Below, in pieces: positions 32,934-43,403 of a stretch of 64,000 bases of DNA. Position 1 is the first letter of the stretch. Each line of letters starts with the position of its first letter. The notes under the pieces were generated by a model. That model worked only from the letters and a program-made list of their open reading frames with translations. It made no database searches and was not told the origin of the DNA. This DNA comes from Pyrenophora tritici-repentis (taxonomy: Eukaryota > Ascomycota > Dothideomycetes > Pleosporales > Pleosporaceae): the NCBI RefSeq assembly GCF_003171515.1, contig NC_089391.1, forward strand, positions 2,666,001 through 2,730,000, given 5' to 3'. Both the position numbers and the translations under genes were made by a program.

Positions 32934-35107
32934 TTATACAACTTCAGTAAAATCAGTATCAAGAGATTTCGGATCAAGCTGTTCATCATCTGCTGGTCCA
33001 CCCTTTCGCCCGAGTTTCGTAGCCACCCACTGTAGTAAAGCCTTCCTACCCTGATGAAGAGCGTCCACGGAAACATTCACGATTGGAAGGGCGAGGAATA
33101 ACACTACAAGAGATATCACAAAAGCCTTAGGTGTGCGCTCGATGGAGAAGAAGTTGCTATCGCCGCAGAAGTATTGCAGGGCAAAGGCAAAAGGTGTCGT
33201 GATCATGAGCAGCTATCATCTGTAAGTACTGATGAAAGACAATTCGAATGTAAATGACGAACCTGTACGTTGGTACGAGTGGTGCGGTTCGTTTCTTCTG
33301 CAATTTGCTGGCTGCGTAAAGCTATTTGTGTCGTTTTTCCGGCGAGTTCGGTTGTTCTGAAGTTCAGTTCGTGCATATGACGACCAAGTAGGTAGTTTTC
33401 GGATTCCATGCGTAGCGTAAGCTATTGATACTGTTAGAGATAGGCACCGCCACAAAAACGCGTGTTTACGGGCTGACGCACGACATCCGCCGAGTCTATA
33501 CATTGCCTGTGGAGTTGACCCAGCTTCTGTTCCAACAACCCCAACTGTGCAAATGAGTGCTTGATTCCCTCTAGTGCCTTGTTCGCATCTTCAGCAGTCA
33601 TATCCGAGAAAACCGATATGTGTCCGTCGTCTTTGCTGAAATCTCTCCACGCTAGTAACGTGTCAGCCAAGTGTGAGCGAACGTCTTGCAGGACTCCTTT
33701 CAGGTTTACCAAATCCTCTAGAGTCTGTTTTAGACTTGTTCGCTGGTCTTGATCATGCAGTAGAGCAGATACGCCAAATGTATACACTTTGCTTTTCATC
33801 TAGTCTGGCCGTTAGATCATGGAAGAACTGTACGTGTCGAGTACTTACCCAACATGTGGTCAAATTCTGGAGCTCTTTAACAAGCCAACCATACTCTTTC
33901 TGGATGACCTTGATTCGGATTTCAAAAGTGCGTAGAAAATATGTTCGCGGATCATATATCGTGATGTTGGGATCTATAACCTCATCAGATCTACCTGAGA
34001 CGAACAAGTCCACGTTTGGCATTTCCTCGTCGCATTCATCCTCATCGCCGTTATCAGTTTCACTCTCCATGTCCATGTGTGGCGCGGAAAATGCGTAACC
34101 AGTCCAGTTGTGGTCCTTGCGCCCAAATATGGCAACAGTCTCATGTGCTTCCTTAATCACAAAGCGGGTTGGATTCTTGGTTGCCGCAGGATCGACCAAG
34201 AATGATAGATCGTATGCCGTAAGTTTCTCCTGAGATTCTAGATCGAGTGATTGGCTTGACTGGATGGGCTTTTCCCTTAGCATGAGATAAGGAAGACTGA
34301 GCATCAGGCGGAATGTTTGAAATCTTCCGGGCTATTCTTTTATATTAGAAACGACGGCTTGTATGAGCTCGAAATTGTATTACACACAGGTACCTCCACC
34401 TTGATTGCATACTCACGGGCCATGTGATGGCATATGGCTTCTCTTAGAGCTTCCTTCCCAGAACAGGATATTGTCATGATAAGGGCGATGAGGAAGTCTG
34501 GTGTAGGATTCTGACTATAACTAGCAACAGTTCAGTGATCAAGTTAACAGCTTGCATACTCTCATCTCGATATTCGTGACCTCCGAAGGGAGTCACGACC
34601 AAAGTATAAGACGCATATTTAAGATCAAAAGAAACTCACATCAAGCGCCGAACAAAATCAGAGTTATCGACTGGTTCAATGGCCTGGTCAATGTTAGCGT
34701 TCTCTGAGTCTGATCATGTAATGGTAGCATAGTCATGCCCACTGTTTGCGGGCTTCAGTCAACTCTGCGTTTGAGAGTCTTTCTGGCAAGCCCTGGCAAT
34801 TCTCTTTCGACTTCTTGCGACATTCAACCCATGCCCGATCATTTCGCTTCAGATCACACTCTTTGGCAGTATCCTTTCGTAAAAAAAGTTTTGCTTGCTC
34901 TACTTCTCGAGAGGGAACAGGCCCTTCCGTATATTCGAAGAATACGTCTCGAACGTCGCGGTCGCCGTTCTGCTCCTCCAGCCAGACTGAGAATAATGGG
35001 TCACCGACGTGAGGGATAGAGTTACGGGTAGCATATTCCGGATTCCATTCAATGAAAGACGTCCGTCTGGTTGGTTGTGGGAGATTATGCTTCGACTTAT
35101 CTTCCAT
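32934..35107 (-). CDS. CorA-like fungal membrane protein, seven exons (about 600 aa), one junction unresolved
   Basis: Exons: 35107-about 34739, 34701-34640, 34520-34394, 34331-33849, 33799-33482, 33421-33263 and 33212-32934. Six introns are implied, and every junction after the second exon is GT-AG and in phase. The C-terminal third has a long coiled coil (LRMESENYLLGRHMHELNFR onward, rich in heptads) and one or two hydrophobic segments (LLMITTPFAFALQYFCG and VISLVVLFLALPIVNV). It thus resembles the stalk-plus-membrane layout of CorA-type proteins that are common and uncharacterised in ascomycetes. No GMN motif is seen, so ion transport is not supported. The first junction (34745-34700) lacks a canonical splice that keeps frame, so either a non-canonical intron or a frameshift is present. 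Confidence 0.6.
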
Positions 35108-37342
35108 GAGATATCCGGAAAGGTATCTTGGTAGGTATGTGAGCACGCAGACTGTGTAAGTGTGTACGCTTTGTACTATGAGATATAAGATGAACTGTTT
35201 CAGATCGAAATGCTTTTCCAAGGCTATATGGAAGCCCAAGATGATCTTGACTTGTTGTAATTTAGTAGGTTGGGGTAATGCAGTGATAAGTGAAAGCGTG
35301 CGAAACAACCTTGGAAAGCTCGAGGAAGATGCTCACTTGGGCAATGAGGAACGCCTAATGCAAACTATGGGTCTAAAATTTAATGGAAAAACTAGTTTCA
35401 GACGGCGTAGATGGGATTGTGCTTTTCTTCCCTAGGGAGCCATTGTCTCCAAATAGCAACCATCATCTTGGAGGCTGAATGTGTCTCGTGAGTCTTTTCC
35501 ATGCCATACATGCAACATCGGAACCAAGCAACCACTCGGGAGCGTTTCTCTATCACCAAAAAGAAGGTTGGAGTTTGAAGTAGTACAGTTAACACGTCGT
35601 GCACTTTTAGTCGCCATTCTCAGAAGGCAAATTTTACCTACTTCCATGCGAAAGGGCCACGCGACTGTGGCAGTGTTGGGCCGTTCAATAACCCCAATCG
35701 GCTAACATGTCAATTCAGCCATCACGATGACCGGTAGAAATGAATCTTCACTGATTTGATTTGATGAATGCAGGGCAACATGATCTTCACTCTTACTGGT
35801 AGGCTATCATGTTATTGCGTCACCACACCGACCCTGGTACTTCAGCCTGGCTAATTCCAATGTCGGGCTCCGTACCAGACCTATCAGGCTGTCATGCTGG
35901 CTACACAAGAGGACCAAAATGCCAGCACACAGTATGCCTTTCATCCGTCAGAACCGGGTTCCCGGGTATTGATTGGACATATGCCATCGCTGGTATGAAG
36001 AAACCAACAATCCTGTCCGTCGATGCTTTACACTGGCTGTATGGGTATTCACTACCGCTTTTGGATTGCGTAGAGGTCACTTGCCATTCAAATTTTAGCA
36101 GTATTGATATCGTCTATGGCTCTATTTGCGATTCAGCAGGTATGCATATGTAAATACGAAACTTGCTAAGCCGGCGTCGGCAATCGGGCAGCGCTCGAGA
36201 AACAATGAACGTTCTGTTCTAACGTGAAATCGTTATCAATAAGTAAAAGAACAACAGGGGTTGAGCCAGGTTATGAGGCTGTAACAAGTGATATGGTACC
36301 TGTCTCGTCAGTGCAATATATGAGATGCGATCTGTTGTTCCTATTTGCGCTTGTGGATGTATGAAGTAGCAGCAGTATTCGGGTGACGAGGTTAGATATA
36401 AATGTATCCCTTCCAAAAGAGGATTCCGGCTCGTTTCCGGTGGTGATTCTTGAAAAGGGTTCTGATCGCACATAAAACCACGTCAAGACTGAAAGCATAC
36501 ACATAGAGATGAGCAAAAGCTATAACAAGACCGGAAGTCCCTTCTAGTGCGTAGTGTGATAGTCAGGCAGCTATAGCATGTTCCATTCAACGTGCTGATA
36601 TTTCCAAACCCGCCACCATCCGTGCTAATGCGTTGCCCCCGTCCTCTGGTCCTTAGCAGAAGAGGCCATGCATCATGCTATGGCCACCTCGCTTCTTGTG
36701 CATGTAGTGTATTTTTAGCTATATCTATGGAATTATAGCAATTTCCAGTTAAAACCATGTGGTAGGTACAAACCGACAGCCGGTTTACGCCCGACACGTC
36801 ACTTGAGCCGCATCCCACCCCGCTCTCTTCCCGCGGAAGCTACAGACCAGATCTCAGGTAATTCCCAGCTTCCTGAAGAATTATACAAGAAGGGATGAGA
36901 GGATTCTAAATGGACCATGTACCAAGATGAGGGGGTCATGAAGAGTACTGTTCGAAGCTGCTTAGTACATTGAGCTGAACTCTTTCACCAAATACAAAGC
37001 GGTGTAATTTCTCGCTTGATTTGTCTACCTCTACTTAAGCCCTTCTAGTAAAGCAACCAAATTAGCGATAATATATGCACTTAAAAGGAATTGCAGTGCA
37101 GTTGTTTGAGTTTGCTAAACGTATTGTTTTCACGTGCAAACGTGGAGCCACAATGGCTGAAGCGCGTCTACGTCATTGCTCTACGAGCCGTGTACCTGCA
37201 CTTCTCCCTATGCGCTGCCGCTTATCATCTACTTCACCACTTACCTAGCAATCGACCGGAAGCCTTAATCGCTTCCAATCTCTGGCCAGACTTACCGCCT
37301 CATTTGTTTCCAAGTACGAGACCTAGCGAATTAGCCAACAGC
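35108..37342. other. Long intergenic region upstream of the J-domain gene
   Basis: About 2.2 kb without a gene I can support. Open frames (for example 35809-36153 plus and 36516-36271 minus) have no motifs. Divergent promoters for the CorA-like and J-protein genes are expected here. Confidence 0.4.
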
Positions 37343-38206
37343 ATGGGTGAGATGTGCAACAGCCTGGTAGTCAAACTTCAGCTAAACCTCACGCAGCTCC
37401 TCCAGCGGACTATTGTAAACATACACAACGTCGCGATAAGACGCCTCAAGCTGATTCAGTACCGTAGACAAGGTCCTCGAAGTCGACCCCAAGGCCTCCC
37501 AACAGCAGGTTCGCGATGCCTACAAAAAGTACACACATACCTTTTCACAAGTCTGGATGCCTTCTCTAATATGATACCCAGAGCAGCGCTAAAACACCAC
37601 CCCGACCGCGTTCCCTCAGACTCTCCGGAACGCGCCAGTCGCACGAAGAAATTCCAACAAATCAACGATGCCTACTATACCCTCTCAGATACCACGCGCC
37701 GCCGGGATTACGATGCCGCACGCATGTACAATAGCTTCACAGGTAGCACCACCACACCCGACTCGGACCCTGAAGAAGAGATTCCCAATGCTGGAGCTGC
37801 GGGTGGCGCAGGAGGATTCGCCCAAGGCTTTCCATGGTCTGCATTTGGGTTTGGCAGTGCCCCCGCAGGTAATACGGAAGAGAGTCACAATCGCTTCAGC
37901 GAGGAGCAGTTTGGCGGCATCTTCGAAGAAATGCTGAGGGAAGAAGGTATGGCGGACGAAGATGCGCATCCTACGGGCAAGTTCTGGAGTTTTGTTGGTG
38001 GGCTTAGTGGCGCGGCTATGGGCTTCATTGTGGCCAACTTCCCCGGTATGGTTGCGGGAGCTGTGGCAGGGAATAGACTTGGGGCGGTCAGGGATACGAA
38101 GGGAAAGAGCGTCTATGCGGTGTTCCAGGAAATGCCGCAGGCGGAAAAGGCGCGCTTGTTGAGTGGGTTGGCGGCAAAGGTGTTTGCCAATGTTGTGTCT
38201 GCATGA
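37343..38206 (+). CDS. J-domain (Hsp40) protein with C-terminal glycine-rich hydrophobic segment (235 aa, four exons)
   Basis: Co-chaperone that stimulates an Hsp70 ATPase. Exons 37343-37346 (only ATGG), 37397-37414 (18 nt), 37468-37528 and 37582-38206, all GT-AG. Joined, they read MAPPADYYKVLEVDPKASQQ... with helix II, the HPD triad at 34-36 and FQQINDAYYTLSD. A long open frame reading through from 37091 gives a false N-terminus. After a Gly/Ala/Pro linker the C-terminal part (about 165-200) has GGLSGAAMGFIVANFPGMVAGAVAGNRLG, a Gly/Ala-rich hydrophobic hairpin that may insert in or associate with a membrane. It is not a canonical DnaJ, as it lacks the zinc-finger region. Specific partner unknown. 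Confidence 0.86.
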   Translation: MGEMCNSLVVKLQLNLTQLLQRTIVNIHNVAIRRLKLIQYRRQGPRSRPQGLPTAGSRCLQKVHTYLFTSLDAFSNMIPRAALKHHPDRVPSDSPERASRTKKFQQINDAYYTLSDTTRRRDYDAARMYNSFTGSTTTPDSDPEEEIPNAGAAGGAGGFAQGFPWSAFGFGSAPAGNTEESHNRFSEEQFGGIFEEMLREEGMADEDAHPTGKFWSFVGGLSGAAMGFIVANFPGMVAGAVAGNRLGAVRDTKGKSVYAVFQEMPQAEKARLLSGLAAKVFANVVSA

Positions 38207-38731
38207 GGTTGCATCAGGGTGTATACAAAGACTACCTCAGGCGCCAGACACGTCGATTAGAGTTGAGGTGGAAGTCCTTGATTAGTTGTATGACTGATGA
38301 TATCCTTTGCGTTGATAGTAACCCTTTCACATCAGCTCTCAATAGAATTCTTTGTTAGCACAGGTCAATGACACGACCTCACGGTAGCACTTGAATAAAG
38401 CCGATTCCAAAAAAAGGTAACTAAATTTTGTTTTCCGTTCGTATGAAGGGAGGGATATCTCTGAAGCCTAGCAAGCAAAATAGGAAAAGGAATTACAACA
38501 TAGTCCAGCACAACCCATCGTTCACATCGTGAAACTTGTACACACGTGCCACCTTTTGAGTCCATGCGTCGTGAAGAGGTCCTTTAAAGCGCAAAAAGAA
38601 AAAAGCTCCGTCTCTTCCCTGTCAAAACCCATCGTCATCTTTTCCTGTAAACTTGTTCACCACCCGCCAGATGGTGAAGACATGTTCAGCCGTTCCTAGG
38701 GACACTCGTCAACCCCATCGATTCTTCTTCT
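38207..38731. other. Convergent intergenic region
   Basis: 3' flanks of the J-protein gene and the small membrane-protein gene. Nothing else seen. Confidence 0.45.
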
Positions 38732-39289
38732 TCACATGAATCTCGACGCCATACTCGCCAAACTAGCCAGTCCGCCAATGCCACCCGCCACGCTCTGCAT
38801 GTCGATATTCGCCAGACCACTCATCATGCCGCCACCTCCTCCATTTGCAGTAGCAGACGTCCTGGTTGTGGTGGTCTCTCTGCCATAGCCCTGGCTTCCA
38901 TAGTAGCCACCACCATTGTTATGCGAGGAGCCAGAGTATCCGCCCCTCGCGGTCTGGTGGCCACCACCACCAGTTTGGGGTAAATTGACGCCAAACTGCC
39001 TGGCAAGCTTGTGCAAGACACCACCCGAGACCAAGGGCATAATGACCATGAAGAAGACCTTGTACGGGTGTCTTTGGGCATAGCGCCAGATCTCGCGTAG
39101 GAAATGCTGCAACTTCTTGTACAGGTGCTGCATGTACGAGTCGCGTGGCGACCGCTTATACCGTGATGTGGAGCTATGGTGGCGCGACGACGACGAGTAC
39201 GACGAGGATGCGTAGCCGGGACGGTACGAGGACGTAGAGCGGCGACCAGGCGAGCCGGTGGAAAACGGATTCCAGTTACTGCTGCCCAT
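38732..39289 (-). CDS. Small predicted membrane protein (185 aa), Gly/Ser-rich
   Basis: The start ATG at 39289 (MGSSNWNPFSTGSPGRR) is preferred over upstream frames because the preceding 62 codons look like leader sequence. Residues 1-50 are Ser/Arg-rich. Residues 55-75 are a basic helix (LYKKLQHFLREIWRYAQRHP). One hydrophobic segment follows at about 77-95 (YKVFFMVIMPLVSGGVLHKL). The C-terminal half is Gly/Asn/Thr-rich, ending in a hydrophobic GGIGGLASLASMASRFM. Relatives occur as hypothetical proteins in Dothideomycetes. Function and location unknown. Confidence 0.7.
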   Translation of the reverse strand: MGSSNWNPFSTGSPGRRSTSSYRPGYASSSYSSSSRHHSSTSRYKRSPRDSYMQHLYKKLQHFLREIWRYAQRHPYKVFFMVIMPLVSGGVLHKLARQFGVNLPQTGGGGHQTARGGYSGSSHNNGGGYYGSQGYGRETTTTRTSATANGGGGGMMSGLANIDMQSVAGGIGGLASLASMASRFM

Positions 39290-40831
39290 GGTTGCGGTGT
39301 TGTGCGCGTGCGAATGCGACAACGAAGACGAGGTGAGGAGTAACGTCGGTTTAGGGGCGAGCGAGCGTGTTAGCGGTGGTGCGCTTGTGGAGGCGGAGCG
39401 TGGGCGCGAAGTATGGGCGCGGACAACCGAGGCTGGGATGCGATGATGCGAATTGTATGTTGTAGCGTAGCGCATGTAAGCGCAGATGTAAGAGGTAGTT
39501 GATGTAGGTATGTGTGTATGTGTGTATGATGTGTGTTTGTGTGTGATTAAATCGAATCTGGCGACTTGAAACTGTGACTGTATGACTGTTTGATGTGTGA
39601 GTCTTTACCAGCAATACAGTGACAAGACGACAACAACAAGACAAAAACACAAACTAGGGGACTAGAATAGAACGCTCTCGTCGTACCAAGTAGCCGACCG
39701 GTGAAGGCTGGATTATGTGGTGATGCAGATGTGGGTCTTTTGGGCCTCAATCCACAATGTTTTGGGTAATTTTTGCCTTGGAATGGCTCCCAAAATCTTC
39801 CCTGCGGCCTGAAATCTTGTATTCGCCTCACACGCTCAGGACAACGGTAACCCCAGTCCACTTCTTTTGCCCAAAACCACACGGGACCATGCGTAGAGCA
39901 AGTGACCTGGAAACAGCGGAAGCGGCAGTGCGGGATGACGACGAACGGTTGTTTCAGTGCTAAAGGAAAAATGGTACTTCGCACGGTTGGGGAATGGAAT
40001 TATCGTGCCATGGGCGGAATTCTGGCCAGCTTAAACATGTGCGCGAACTTGTGGAGCTCCTGGTAGGATGGATCGGCTTTGCTGCACGTTTGACGCACTT
40101 TGACCGCGCTACCAGACCGCTTTTTTGGCGCTTGGCTGTCATCCCTGCAGGTACAGCGTCTGCAGCCCCATCTTCCTTTTGTGCCGAGATTGAGCTACTT
40201 GTGCACATGCACATCGCCGTGTTGTGCGTGAACCATGGCACAGAGTCATGGCATTGACCTGACCAGAACATGTCCGTACATTCCCCAAGGCCACCATTGC
40301 AATATTGACCCTTTGAACCACCACTCAGACACATTCAAGGGATCAACGCCACAAATTTTAGGCCATGCTACCGAAAAACATATCCTTGTGCAACGATCGT
40401 TGTGCATGCACCCCTGTGATCTCAGTCTCCAAAAACGGTCCATTTGTTCGAGACCAAAATGCTGCAGATGCAGTGCAGACGCAGTGCAGACGCAGCACAC
40501 GCAAGATGCCATTCAACAATCTTGGATTGGTCTGGATCGAGCCTACAGACGCGTTCATGCATACAAACTTTGCCTTGTTGAGCTGTGTCTGACTATTTCA
40601 GTCTCTTATCGAATGACTGTGTCGAACAACACACAAGTAGTGGAGAAGTAATCGATATACTCGGTACATATAATCGAGACAGCAAAAGCATCAAAGGGCC
40701 CACTAACATACGTGGCCGCCATTTACGCCAGTGTACCGTATGCAAGACTGCGATAGCATTAATCAATTGGACCAGACATGCCAAAATCAGAAACCAACAA
40801 GACATAACCGGTGGCAACGGATCGAGGCGGC
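39290..40831. other. Intergenic region with GT-rich microsatellite
   Basis: Upstream region of the small membrane-protein gene and 3' flank of the disordered-protein gene. A (GT)-rich imperfect repeat spans 39508-39545. No gene supported. Confidence 0.4.
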
Positions 40832-42163
40832 TTATTCCTTCTTTCTACTTTTACCACTCTTTCGCCGCTTCTCAGCTCCATGGCCACTTCCAACACCTCT
40901 ACCACTTTCCTGAGCTGGTACCGCAGTCGCCGAACCAGACACCTGCGTTACCAGAACCGGGTCCGACTGACTGCCCTGACCACTTCCAACAGCTACAGCT
41001 CGTTGAAGTGGTATTGATGCTGAAGCCTGCACGGGCACTGGCACACGCCTTGGTATCGACGCGTAGCTAGCTTCGGATACGCCGGAGCTTATTCTTCGAG
41101 TGTATTGTAGTTGAGGCGAAGTCGGCGACGACGAAGAAGCTGGGCTGAAGGAGTGGTATTGATATGGCTCGACGGGAAACGGCACAAGCCGAGATGATTG
41201 TATTGAAGGTGATCTTGTGCGGGAGACGGGCGGCGTATCAGCTTCAAAAGCAGCTTGTCGTGGAGAGATAGTCCGATCTTGACGTCGAGGGGTTGCAGGC
41301 TGATATTCGTACACAGATTCCGGGTATGCACCGAGCATGTCTCTCGTCGTGGTGACTGAAGGCGTAGGAACATGGTGGCTGACATCAGCCGCCGAGCGGG
41401 ACGGCGGGTCCAGAGACTCGTGTTCACGAGCTAGACTGGCCGGATGAGCGCTGATAGGTGTATACATGGGCTCTCCACTGGGACCTGGTACAACAAATCC
41501 TGGTGGCGGCGCATAACTATCTAGAGCAGATACAGCCAATGTACGTGTACGACTGCTAGGCTGCTTGTCTTTTCTTGATTTTGAGCTGAAGATGAAGTTG
41601 CGCTTCTCACTCTTCTTTGACCGCGTTGAGGAGGCACCGTGTCTGCCATCCCCAGGGACACTCACAACGCTAGCACTATCAGTAGGTGTTGAAGCGCTAC
41701 TGTGCCGAGATTGGGCTTGGGGGCGCGCTGCAGGCACTCGTGGGCCGTAGAGTCGTGACTGATACGCATGAAGCTCTTGAGGACTGAGTGAGACGTCTGG
41801 ATTTCCTGCTGCTCTTGCTATCCGGATCTTGTCGAGTACACGTCGAAAGAGCATCTCTTCATATTCGGCCGAATCAAAGCGCCTTTCACTGTCTTCTTGG
41901 TAACCATTTTCTTGACCATAAGTTGCTTCTGCCAAAGCCGATGCTCTGCCCTCCCACGCTCTGATATCCATATCATTAAAGTATAATTCATCTGGATTGA
42001 TGTGCTGGCCGTTCAAGGCTGGTTGAAAGGCCGAATCTAATACAACGCCATCCTTTTCGTCGTCGCTACCCAAATCTTGAAACCTAAGTACGTCGTCCCT
42101 ACTCCCCCCATAGTATCTCCCCACACCCGACGAGCCCCCTGGTGGTCTTCCCCAGTGGGGCAT
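40832..42163 (-). CDS. Conserved ascomycete protein, disordered Ser/Pro-rich C-terminus (443 aa)
   Basis: Single exon. The N-terminal 150 residues look folded and conserved (FNDMDIRAWEGRASALAEAT, EEMLFRRVLDKIRIAR, DVSLSPQELHAYQSRLYGP). The rest is Ser/Pro/Arg-rich and ends in a basic tail (KRRKSGKSRKKE) suggesting nuclear or nucleic-acid association. No named domain recognised. The start codon is only 26 bp from the stop codon of PRA1 on the same strand, which is very close for two separate fungal transcription units. The first ATG with the conserved context was used; a downstream start would lose part of the conserved N-terminus. Confidence 0.72.
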   Translation of the reverse strand: MPHWGRPPGGSSGVGRYYGGSRDDVLRFQDLGSDDEKDGVVLDSAFQPALNGQHINPDELYFNDMDIRAWEGRASALAEATYGQENGYQEDSERRFDSAEYEEMLFRRVLDKIRIARAAGNPDVSLSPQELHAYQSRLYGPRVPAARPQAQSRHSSASTPTDSASVVSVPGDGRHGASSTRSKKSEKRNFIFSSKSRKDKQPSSRTRTLAVSALDSYAPPPGFVVPGPSGEPMYTPISAHPASLAREHESLDPPSRSAADVSHHVPTPSVTTTRDMLGAYPESVYEYQPATPRRQDRTISPRQAAFEADTPPVSRTRSPSIQSSRLVPFPVEPYQYHSFSPASSSSPTSPQLQYTRRISSGVSEASYASIPRRVPVPVQASASIPLQRAVAVGSGQGSQSDPVLVTQVSGSATAVPAQESGRGVGSGHGAEKRRKSGKSRKKE

Positions 42164-42189
42164 AGTGTAAGGAGTTCGCGGCCGACCAC

Positions 42190-42720
42190 CTAGACCGCCT
42201 CCTCGGAAAAAGCTGACTCGATTGGTTTATCCATGAACGCAGCGTGGCCGACAACAGTCACGCCCGTCGCTCCGATGAGCCAGAGTACCGTGGTGAAGGG
42301 CGATGCCCAGAGACCGAGAGGAATAGCAATGACGAAGAGTGTAGTGTAAAGCTGCGAGGTGGTTGCGCGCCAGCTGCCGAGTTGCAGATCGTTGCCCTCG
42401 AGCTTACCGATACCGAACATTCCACCGACTACCAGGCAGATGACGAAGAGAAGCATCAAGTTGGTGAGCAAACTGTAGACGCTGAGCATGACGAAGACAG
42501 CAGCATAGTTGCTGGAGAAGTAGCCCAAGTTGTAGTTGACCCTGCTCTGGACCTCGCCGAAGTTTGCGGGTTTGGAGATGCGCTTGACGTCGAAGAACTC
42601 GGAGATGGGTCGCAAGTTGGCGAATCGGGACGAGACGGAGGTTGAGCGCAGGCTGTCGAAGCGTCCACCAAAATTCATCCTGGACGTCAAGGCGTCGATG
42701 GGGATGCTGAAGCGTGACAT
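42190..42720 (-). CDS. PRA1: PRA1-family prenylated Rab acceptor (176 aa)
   Basis: Integral membrane protein of the PRA1/Yip3 family, which binds prenylated Rab GTPases and acts in ER-Golgi traffic. The core pattern is present: cytoplasmic N-terminus with RPISEFFDVKRISKP, then NLGYFSSNYAAVFVMLSVYSLLTNLMLLFVICLVVGG (first hydrophobic pair) and TTLFVIAIPLGLWASPFTTVLWLIGATGVTVVGHAA (second pair). Length matches fungal relatives. Single exon. The downstream gene starts 26 bp after its stop. Confidence 0.92.
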   Translation of the reverse strand: MSRFSIPIDALTSRMNFGGRFDSLRSTSVSSRFANLRPISEFFDVKRISKPANFGEVQSRVNYNLGYFSSNYAAVFVMLSVYSLLTNLMLLFVICLVVGGMFGIGKLEGNDLQLGSWRATTSQLYTTLFVIAIPLGLWASPFTTVLWLIGATGVTVVGHAAFMDKPIESAFSEEAV

Positions 42721-43403
42721 GACGAGCGATGTGTGAATTACAAGTCTGGATAGTTGAGAATTTGCGGATAACCGAACAGGCGTTTGCTGTTGGATCTAAG
42801 AACTGCGCACAAGTCAACGTTAGTTGCCGGTAGTGGTGGTGGTGAGATATGGAGCGACAGACTGAGATGTGTCCTCAAGAATGTATATAGGGATGGCTGC
42901 CTTACGTGGTCTGAAAAGTGGCGAGAGAGTGAAGAAGAAGGGTTGGATGAAAGGGGCGAGGCTGACGCGGCCTAAATGAGGGTGGAGTGAATGAGAAGCA
43001 AGTGGTTGAGGAGAGATGGTTACCTGTGGTTGCTCGTATCGTAATGGTAACTTTTGGTGGCCCCTGCCGCGAATCCCGTGGTTCAGGGTCGCGCTTTCCT
43101 CACAGAAAAGCCACAGAGGTTCCGTCAGCCCCCTAGCCGAGCCTCACATGCTTAGGACCACAGGGCCACTTTTTGTTACATGCTTGAAGAACCGTGAAAG
43201 TGAAAATAGGGCATGCCCAAACACCGGGACGCTCCTTGGCCCCCAATATACCAAATCTGCTACACTCGTGTCTCGTCTATACCGGTCAGACTGATTGGGC
43301 CACGTTCAGTCTAGACTACTGGACATCTGGCTGCACAAGCCTGCAGCTTCCCTAATTACTCGCTCGCAGACGCGCCAGCTGTTCTTCCCGCAACACGCCC
43401 GCC
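42721..43403. other. Divergent promoter region between PRA1 and ERJ5
   Basis: About 680 bp between two start codons on opposite strands. No gene supported. Both products act in the secretory pathway, so shared regulation is possible but not shown. Confidence 0.45.

Noticed and set aside
35809..36153. 345-bp open frame on the + strand in a gene-free region
   Set aside because: No motif, no plausible introns to extend it, and composition like the surrounding non-coding DNA.
37091..37342. Upstream 84 codons apparently belonging to the J-protein
   Set aside because: They only read through introns; the J-domain start is recovered by splicing from the ATG at 37343.
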